A stretch of DNA of 27,500 nucleotides from Chromera velia (Eukaryota; Sar; Chromeraceae). The notes under the pieces are model-generated. The model was given only the letters and a program-made list of their open reading frames with translations, had not been told where the DNA came from and did no database searches. Below are positions 21,352-27,500 of this stretch, piece by piece. Position numbers and translations under genes: made by a program. The stretch spans positions 1-27,500 of the forward strand of contig JAHBMJ010000299.1 of the NCBI GenBank assembly GCA_018398765.1. Reading direction: 5' to 3'. Each line of letters starts with the position of its first letter. Positions within the stretch are counted from its first letter, which is position 1.

Positions 21352-22471
21352 CTAGGGTCTCATCCCCTTCTTGTCTTCAAATTGATGGAAGACCGCATTG
21401 CTGGGGGTGGGCTTCGCCGGGTTGCAGTTGTATTGAGGGCATTCTTTCTCTGATGGAATGGGAATGGATGAACGGGTCTTCACGTTGTTGTTTTCCATGA
21501 GAGGGCGAGTGATGTTCTTTTCCTCGTCACCCGTTCTTCTCTCCTGTTTTTCGTTGTGAATCCTCCTGATCAAATCAGTCAACCTGGCCTCCTCTTCTTC
21601 TTCCTTCCATGCGTCAGTTCTCGATTGGTGACGCGATTCGTTCTCGATTGGTGACGCTCCTTGTTTCTCCATAGTGCACTTTTGGGTTCTTTTGTTTTTC
21701 GCCTTTCTGATTCTTTTCCTTTTCGTCGTGAATTCTGCTCATAAGGTCAGTCAACTTGAGCTCTTCTTCCTCCTCTTCTCCCTCCGTCGGCCCATGCGTA
21801 CTGTCATTCGGCTTGATAGCGACGCTCTTCTTGCCACCCATCCCCTGCCTTTCTCTTCTCTTCTGCTCTTTGTCGTCGTGAAGCCTCCAAATAAGGTCAA
21901 TCAACACAAGGTTTTCCTCCTCATCTGCTCCTTCGTTTGATTGCGGACTTTCCCTCTTCTTCTCGGTGAAACTTCTTGTTCTGTCCTCTATTCCTCTCTG
22001 TTTTTTTTCCTTTTCGTCGTGAATTCGTTTGATAAGGTCAGTCAGCATCACTTCATCTTCTTCCTCTTCCCCTTCCTCTGTTTGCGTTCTGCAGTTCTCC
22101 TGATTCGTTTGGAAACCCCTTCTCGCCACCGCCTCTCTTCCACTTTTCGCCTTTTTTTCACGAGCCCGTCGAATCAAATCCTCCAACCAGAGCTCTTCGT
22201 CGTCCTCGTCCTCGCGAAGACAGTTTGCAACACGAGAGAGGAAACTGTAACCAGAAGGAGATGACTCATGTTGCCTGAGGCTCCCCTGTCGGCCGTCATC
22301 CTTGACAGGCTTTGGAGTTCGTCTGAAAATATCGACAGGTCCCTCTGCTGGTCCCTTCTGCTCCTTCAACTGCCCTTGACATGAGGACACCTGGGCCTTT
22401 GGGGGAGAGAGGACAATGCCCCCTGCTGACTGCATGCCGAATTCAGAGATGCTCTTGTCCACTGCACGCAT
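21352..22471 (-). CDS. Acidic tandem-repeat protein, frame broken before the last repeat
   Basis: The frame from an ATG at 22471 runs about 285 codons to a stop at 21614-21616. It holds four copies of a motif made of an acidic run followed by LxDLIxRIHDEKEKK-like residues: LEDLIRRAREKK, LTDLIKRIHDEKEKK, LIDLIWRLHDDKEQK and LTDLMSRIHDEKEK, spaced 47, 47 and 50 residues apart. A fifth copy (EEEEEARLTDLIRRIHNEK) lies downstream in another frame, open to 21352. The break coincides with a 23-bp direct tandem duplication at 21617-21657. The linkers are Lys/Arg/Glu/Ser-rich and look disordered; each repeat could form a short amphipathic helix. The family was not recognised. An upstream exon is possible, since the frame is open to 22522 with a candidate acceptor at the TGCAG just 3' of the ATG. 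Function unknown. The frame break may be a real lesion, a missed short intron or a sequencing error. Confidence 0.6.
21617..21657. repeat. 23-bp tandem duplication in a coding region
   Basis: GTTCTCGATTGGTGACGC occurs at 21617-21634 and again at 21640-21657, joined by GATTC, giving a 23-bp period. 23 is not a multiple of three, so it changes the frame of the acidic repeat protein on the minus strand. Confidence 0.95.
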
Positions 22472-22522
22472 GCACAGACAGATGACCCAATCGTGAGGTG
22501 GACACACTTGTGGTATATGCAC

Positions 22523-23159
22523 CGTGACGGCACATCGTATGGCTGATCAATGTGCAGGATAAGCTCACACTCTCATTCTCCGTGAATGCATGCATGTATA
22601 TATGTACGAATAAACAAGTTTGTTCGCGCGCCAACACAGTAAGACACACATCGTTCGAACCAGTTCCGTCCGAGAGATTAACACCAGAACGCACCTCCGT
22701 CAAGGTCTCTTCGCACACAAGTAGGTACCTTGCAGAGCTATCGATGAAGCCCTGAGAGTGAGCTATGAAGGGTTCCGAAGGCCTCTGACGACTAGCTGAC
22801 TTGAAGTGTCTGACCTTTCTCGATGTCACCTTCTAAATTATTCGCCACACCGAAGGGGGGCCCCCAACTCAATGGGAGAAGAGCTTAATTGCTTAATTGT
22901 CCCTCCCCTCTGATGTTCCATAACAATTGTACAACAAGGGCAGTGCAGCGACCTCGTACCGGCAGCAACAGAAACCTGCAGTTTATCTTGCGGTGCCAAT
23001 CATGCTCCGAGTAGAGGATTTGGTCTGGAGGCGCGATCGAAACGTTTGCGTGCGTCAAATATAGCGACGCGCGCGTCTCGTCGCTTAAAGACTCGCTTTT
23101 TGCCAGATTGGGAGTCTGGAACATTCTGGAAAACTGATTAAATTAGTCCCGCGATCTTC
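22523..23159. other. Intergenic between divergent genes
   Basis: Separates the acidic repeat gene (-) from the dehydrogenase gene (+), so both promoters should lie here. It has TGCATGCATG near 22587 and an alternating CG patch (GCGACGCGCGCG) near 23065. The minus-strand frame 22829-22443 may include a 5' exon, but its phase did not fit the downstream frame. Confidence 0.4.
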
Positions 23160-24857
23160 ATGGAAGGAGCACATTCCACACCACCCACTGTGATTGTCTC
23201 GTTGCAAGCCTCTGAAATACCAAGCGCATGGGACCGTAGTCGTCTTTCACGTTGCGAGCCTGACGTACGGGCACAAGCACTTCATTTTCGATTCACCCGT
23301 CTCCTCCCGTCTCTTTTTGACAGCGCTGGGGAGAAGGCTATTTTTTCGAGAAGAAATCAGAGCGTGAACAGAATGTCCAACGTCCTAATCACTGGGGGGT
23401 CTGGTTATGTGGGGCGCTGCCTTGTCAGTCAGTTGCTGAAGGAGACACCGAACGTTAAGGTGACAGTTTTTGACCTCCATTCCCACCCAAGTTTTGAGAA
23501 GAGAGAGAACGTTCACACAGTCATCGGGAGCGTGACTGACTATGCAGCTCTCTGCTATGCGATGCATGGAATTGACGTGGTGTTTCACCTTGCGTCTTAC
23601 GGAATGTCCGGTGCCCCCATGCTGGACGAAGAGAAGTGCTGGGAAGTGAACGTTAGAGGGACTGAAAACGTCCTTGCGGCTTGTGCCAAAGAGGGGGTGA
23701 AGGCCCTACTTTACTGCAGTTCGTACAATGTGGTCTTTGGAGGGGTGCCGATCTCAAACGGCTATGAGCGTCTGCCTTACTTCGCAGCTGAGAAGCACAC
23801 GGATGCTTACAGCCGAAGCAAGACCGTCGCAGAACAGAAAGTGTTGGGATGCAAAGACGCGTCTCTGAAGGTGTGTGCCGTGCGTCCGGCCGCCATCTAC
23901 GGTCTTGGCGAGGAACGTCACTTTCCCCGTATTGTCCGTATGATGGACATGGGTTTGTTTTTCTTTACTTTCGGTGAGAGAGACAGCCTTGTTGACTGGG
24001 TTCATGGGGACAATCTGTGCTTTGCACTGAAAAAAGCAGCGTCGAAGCTTGTGAAAGAGGCGTCACAGGAAGGGGGGGGGAGAGAGACGGTCCACAGACA
24101 GGCTTTCTTCATCTCTGACGGTAGACCGATCAACCAGTGGGACTTCCTCAGACCCATCGCTTCTGCAGTGAGGGCTCCGTTTCCGTCTCTGCATATTGGC
24201 CTGCGCCCGATGCTTGCTTTTGCCTTCGTGAGTGAAATGATCCACAAACTAGCTGTGCGCATTGTGGGCCGTGCCCTTGCCCCCGCACCGTTTCTGACGA
24301 GAGCAGAGGTGGTAAAGTGTGGGGTCACTCACCATTTCTCAGTTGAGAAAGCGGAGAGACTTCTCGATTATAAACTGTTGGTGAGTCCAGAAGAGGGAAT
24401 CGAAAGTCTGGCGGTCAGCCTTGCCAACAGAAGTGCCACGGAGGCTTCAGAGAATTTTTTCCGATCGCCTGCTGTCATCTGGTGGCTGTTGGTCTGTGGA
24501 GGTCTCTGGTTGACTTTCGCGTGTGCTCTGGCAGAAGGGAAAACCCCAAAGAGTATTCCGTTGTCTGAGCTGCCCTCTGTGGCTCTAGTCTCCCCCCTAG
24601 TGCCCTTCCGTGTTTTGGCAGAGACGCTCTTTGGAGGCCAGCAGGGGGTTCAGGTCGTCGCAATCGCTGCGGCTGCCGCACATGTGATTGAGGGAGTTGC
24701 CGCTGCCTTTGTGGCTTATCGGAATGGTATGCAGAACACCTGGGTTGCGTGGGGTTTTCAGACGTTGATCATGGGCTTTCCTTCCTTCCGCCTTCTCCTG
24801 CAACGTACGCAGCAGTACACAGGCCCTAGACAGGTAGAGAAGACCGGAAAGATTTGA
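23160..24857 (+). CDS. 3-beta-HSD-like short-chain dehydrogenase (SDR42E type) with C-terminal TMEM254/DUF4499-like membrane domain
   Basis: Uninterrupted 565-codon ORF. Residues 78-85 read TGGSGYVG, the TGxxGxxG dinucleotide-binding loop of extended SDRs; DVVFHLAS (139-146) follows beta-4. The catalytic set is visible: Ser187/Ser188 in LYCSS and YSRSK (Tyr217, Lys221). RPAAIYG (242-248) and VDWVHGDN (278-285) match 3-beta-hydroxysteroid dehydrogenase/isomerase-family substrate-side motifs. Known members oxidise or isomerise sterols or similar 3-hydroxy substrates with NAD(P); the substrate here is not readable. After the SDR core there is a hydrophobic helix (437-457) and a second hydrophobic segment (about 496-550) including HVIEG and GFQTLIMGFPS, which resembles the TMEM254/DUF4499 domain, so an ER-type membrane location is likely. 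Start choice: Met72 (position 23373) lies just before the Rossmann fold and is the family-like start; the ATG at 23160 adds 71 residues that could be a targeting leader or translated 5' UTR. No introns. AATAAA occurs at 24916-24921, 59 nt after the stop. Confidence 0.93.
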   Translation: MEGAHSTPPTVIVSLQASEIPSAWDRSRLSRCEPDVRAQALHFRFTRLLPSLFDSAGEKAIFSRRNQSVNRMSNVLITGGSGYVGRCLVSQLLKETPNVKVTVFDLHSHPSFEKRENVHTVIGSVTDYAALCYAMHGIDVVFHLASYGMSGAPMLDEEKCWEVNVRGTENVLAACAKEGVKALLYCSSYNVVFGGVPISNGYERLPYFAAEKHTDAYSRSKTVAEQKVLGCKDASLKVCAVRPAAIYGLGEERHFPRIVRMMDMGLFFFTFGERDSLVDWVHGDNLCFALKKAASKLVKEASQEGGGRETVHRQAFFISDGRPINQWDFLRPIASAVRAPFPSLHIGLRPMLAFAFVSEMIHKLAVRIVGRALAPAPFLTRAEVVKCGVTHHFSVEKAERLLDYKLLVSPEEGIESLAVSLANRSATEASENFFRSPAVIWWLLVCGGLWLTFACALAEGKTPKSIPLSELPSVALVSPLVPFRVLAETLFGGQQGVQVVAIAAAAAHVIEGVAAAFVAYRNGMQNTWVAWGFQTLIMGFPSFRLLLQRTQQYTGPRQVEKTGKI

Positions 24858-27500
24858 TTTGCGGTGCTAGAAGGCAGTGGAAGCGGCCAAGGGCGAAACG
24901 GCGCCAAGGGCGGCCAATAAATCACTTATCACTTATCTGCGTGTAGCACTAAATGTTTCCCACAACAAAAAGTTGAGCGGCATATAACCAAAATTGTAGT
25001 GCTGGTATTATCGTGTATCACTTTTTGTCAAGTTTTTTCTAGCTTCATTTGCTTAAGTACTAGCTTAAGTAATAAGTGATTAAACTGTGATTTAGTTGTG
25101 TTTTGGACTAGTGTTACCGTTTTATGCCGTTTTGTCTTCGACTTCGATCATTATGCAACTTTAATTAACATACCTAGATAAATTATAAACATGATGCGAG
25201 TAAGTTGCAGCAAGTCTAGCAACAAGTTATATACCCTGGGTATCCTTGGGCCTTTGTCCAGGCCTTTGTAAAATTACCTTAAAAATTATATATGAAGTTA
25301 ATTGTGAACTCAATTAATCAAGATCAATCAACACTGATTCAACAGAAACTTAGTATATGCATAATGAGAATCAAGTTTCAATCAACAGGAATCAGGACTA
25401 GAATCAGGATCTTGAAGAAGATTTGTATAAACATAGCTAGGAACATAGACTACTAGGAGCTAGCCTCCGACGGCTATAGTCATTCATCAATTTTAATAAT
25501 TATATGAGACGTTAAATCAAAAACTAAGCTAGAAACTATGGGAAGGAGACTATATACTGTAATCGAAATTATAGTTGAAAACGGCTAGTCTACTATTTTA
25601 GAGTGATGTCGCATGTAAGTTTACATGTAAGTTTAGCTTTAATTGACTATAAAATCTCGCCCAGGCAGGGCCAGGCTCGAATGTGCGTCTTGCACACCTG
25701 CAGAGCTAGCTGCAGAGCTTTCAGTTTAAATAAGCCGCCCTTGTACGTGGCGCTACAGGTTGCGGTATCACGCCAAACTCACACCAAAATGCGCTGCTCT
25801 TCCCCTCTCTTACATCGCACCTAGCATCGCACGTGCAGAGCCTGGCAGAAAAAGAGGGCTTCAAAGGAAATGCAGGTCGGCTCGGCATCAAGATGCAAGT
25901 ACAAAGTACAAGGGGGGTATGCAGCAGAAAGGCACGATCAGTGGAGGCCGAAGCGAAGGGAACGGAGGGGGATGGAGAAAAAGGAGCGTGTCTCGGAAAG
26001 TTTGGTTCATGCGCAGCAACCAACAGACCGAGCTAGATGGCAGTGATGACGATCGAAAGGGGGTGAGGGAGGGGAGAAGAATCAGAAGGGTGGGCAGACT
26101 CAAGCTGACCGCCCAACCGACCGACATCCCATGGGGTTCAGGCACGTACAGTGTAGTTGGCATCCCCCCCATGTCATCGCAGAGTGGGCGGCATGGAGGG
26201 GGGGGGGGTGGAATGAAAGGGAGTGGTGGTTTTAGGGACACGCCACGAATGGACAAATAGAATACAGCAGCCGAGACGCGGGAGCCGCCCTAGACCGAAC
26301 AAAAAAGAAGTACGAGAGGCTATACAAGAGCGTGAAGAACATCTTCCATCTCTGTCGAATTGAGGAAGGGCATGAATTCGTCAAACAAGATCGAGGGAGA
26401 GGGAACAAATGAATGTACCTAGAGGACTGTCAGGCTGCTGCAAGGAGCACCGTCTCCAAAACGAACATGAGGCAACAATCAATGGAAGGAAACTTAGCAG
26501 CGAAACAGGCAGGCGAAAGAGGAGAAGAGAAAAGACCCACAGTCAGAACTTTCAAAAGCGGGTTATCTCGAATCATCTTCCCTCCTGAGGCAAGCACGGA
26601 CCAAAGCATCCGTGTCTTCTCCCTGATCGCGACCCCAAAAATCTCTCTTTTTTTGCCAGTCTACGCATTTAATTTACATGTGGTCGAAAAATGTTCATTT
26701 ACCCCATCCTTTCCCTCTTCTGGCTCTCCCTCTCGCTCCTTCTCGCTTTCCTCGATTAAATTCGTTTGAAAAAGTCCATCTATTGAAATTTCAAATTCTG
26801 TTGCTCTGAATTCCGTCCCCATTTCTGCCCTTTCCTTCCAAGTCTTTACTTCCCTATCACAGTCAATCTGCTTTCATTCTTTCAGGGAGAAAAGGAGAAT
26901 TGCTTCCAATGATCCTTAAGCAAGAGCTGGACAAATAGAAGAAGCGCGCAGGGTTATTTGTGCATATACAGACGGTTTTTCTTTCCTCTGGCTGCCCCTC
27001 TAGCAGCCTCCTCACTTTCGGTGATCTCCCAGGTCAACCAATTGACAATCACTCAAAAAGGCACCCCCCCTTCTTTTCTTTTCTCTTATTGCCCTTCCCA
27101 GTGTGCGTCCACTCCTCTCCTTTCCCCTCTTTCTCCCTGGTTCTCTGTTTGCGTGTCTGTCAGCTCTGTCTCTCTGGGTTGCATGGAAGAGAAGGGCATG
27201 CAGAGAGAGCGTTACAGGTGCCAACGTTAGGCAGTCAGTCGCATGCTCTCCGTGTGTACGAAAAAGTGTCTGTCAGACAGGAGGAACGAGGCCAGATAGA
27301 CAGAGGCCATGCAAGGGACTCACTCCATGCACCAACCACCCCCCGACTGGCTGTCCCTGTCCTTTGGGCCCTTCTTTGACTCACGAGCGTGACAGACAGA
27401 CAGACAGACAGACATTGTCCTTTCCAAAGCAGCCTCATGTGGCAGGAACCAACAGACACAGACGCAGATCCACGCCAAGTCACAGACTTACTTCAAGCAG
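24858..27500. other. Non-coding; AT-rich island then mixed sequence
   Basis: 24930-25660 is AT-rich without long frames. At 25760-26260 both strands are open (Gly/Arg-rich on plus, Pro-rich on minus with a poly-Pro run); the openness follows from a G-rich strand and neither is assignable. 26400-27480 has short frames only. Confidence 0.45.
27397..27414. repeat. Short (ACAG)n array
   Basis: Four to five ACAG units near the right edge of the window. Confidence 0.85.

Noticed and set aside
21674-22264. Plus-strand Phe/Leu-rich frames resembling membrane proteins
   Set aside because: They are the reverse complement of the acidic Lys/Glu repeat gene.
22640-22665. GTTCGAACC resembling a tRNA T-loop
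   Set aside because: No matching acceptor, D or anticodon stems around it.
25760-26260. Gly/Arg-rich frame (+) and Pro-rich frame (-)
   Set aside because: Open on both strands because of G-rich composition; the plus frame lacks an ATG at its start and neither has a recognised domain or firm splice sites.

Overview
This is a piece of a eukaryotic nuclear genome. It shows GT-AG introns with typical donors (GTGAGT, GTAAGT, GTAAGA) and pyrimidine-rich TGCAG acceptors, long non-coding stretches, very many microsatellites, several terminal-inverted-repeat (TIR) transposon remnants and only a few coding segments. No bacterial-type operons, rRNA, tRNA or CRISPR arrays were seen. The mix of canonical introns, abundant CT/GT/GGAA/TGCA repeats and TGCATGCA motifs fits an alveolate or stramenopile-type protist; a chromerid such as Chromera is my best guess, but it is only an inference.

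Layout: 1-1450 is dominated by a 288-nt pure purine tract and other simple repeats. A possible small secreted protein lies at about 1739-2062 (-). 2063-4000 is AT-rich and apparently non-coding. A multi-exon gene of unknown function runs on the minus strand from at least 5744 to about 4166, with a possible acidic upstream exon at 6691-6583. 6841-7072 is a long CT/GT microsatellite. A single likely exon (8322-8191, -) sits next to a 3.55-kb TIR element (8389-11942) that holds a hairpin, a large foldback palindrome and a minisatellite of about 20 copies of a 35-bp unit. 11950-14370 is non-coding with CTGT repeats and an AT-rich island. A CMGC-like protein kinase pseudogene (15172-14372, -) follows, then a 303-bp MITE inserted in a TA microsatellite.

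The right half holds the better genes. 16408-17935 (+) is a spliced gene of unknown function with a 94-nt and a 51-nt intron. 19749-20402 is a clear hAT-type MITE with an 8-bp target duplication. 22471-21352 (-) encodes an acidic, tandem-repeat protein whose last repeat is thrown out of frame by a 23-bp tandem duplication. 23160-24857 (+) is the one confidently assigned gene: an intronless 3-beta-HSD-like short-chain dehydrogenase (SDR42E type) with a membrane-embedded, TMEM254/DUF4499-like C-terminal domain. 24858-27500 has no gene I can support.

The genes do not form a pathway. The main stories are mobile elements and repeat-driven gene decay, and the sterol-dehydrogenase-like fusion protein.
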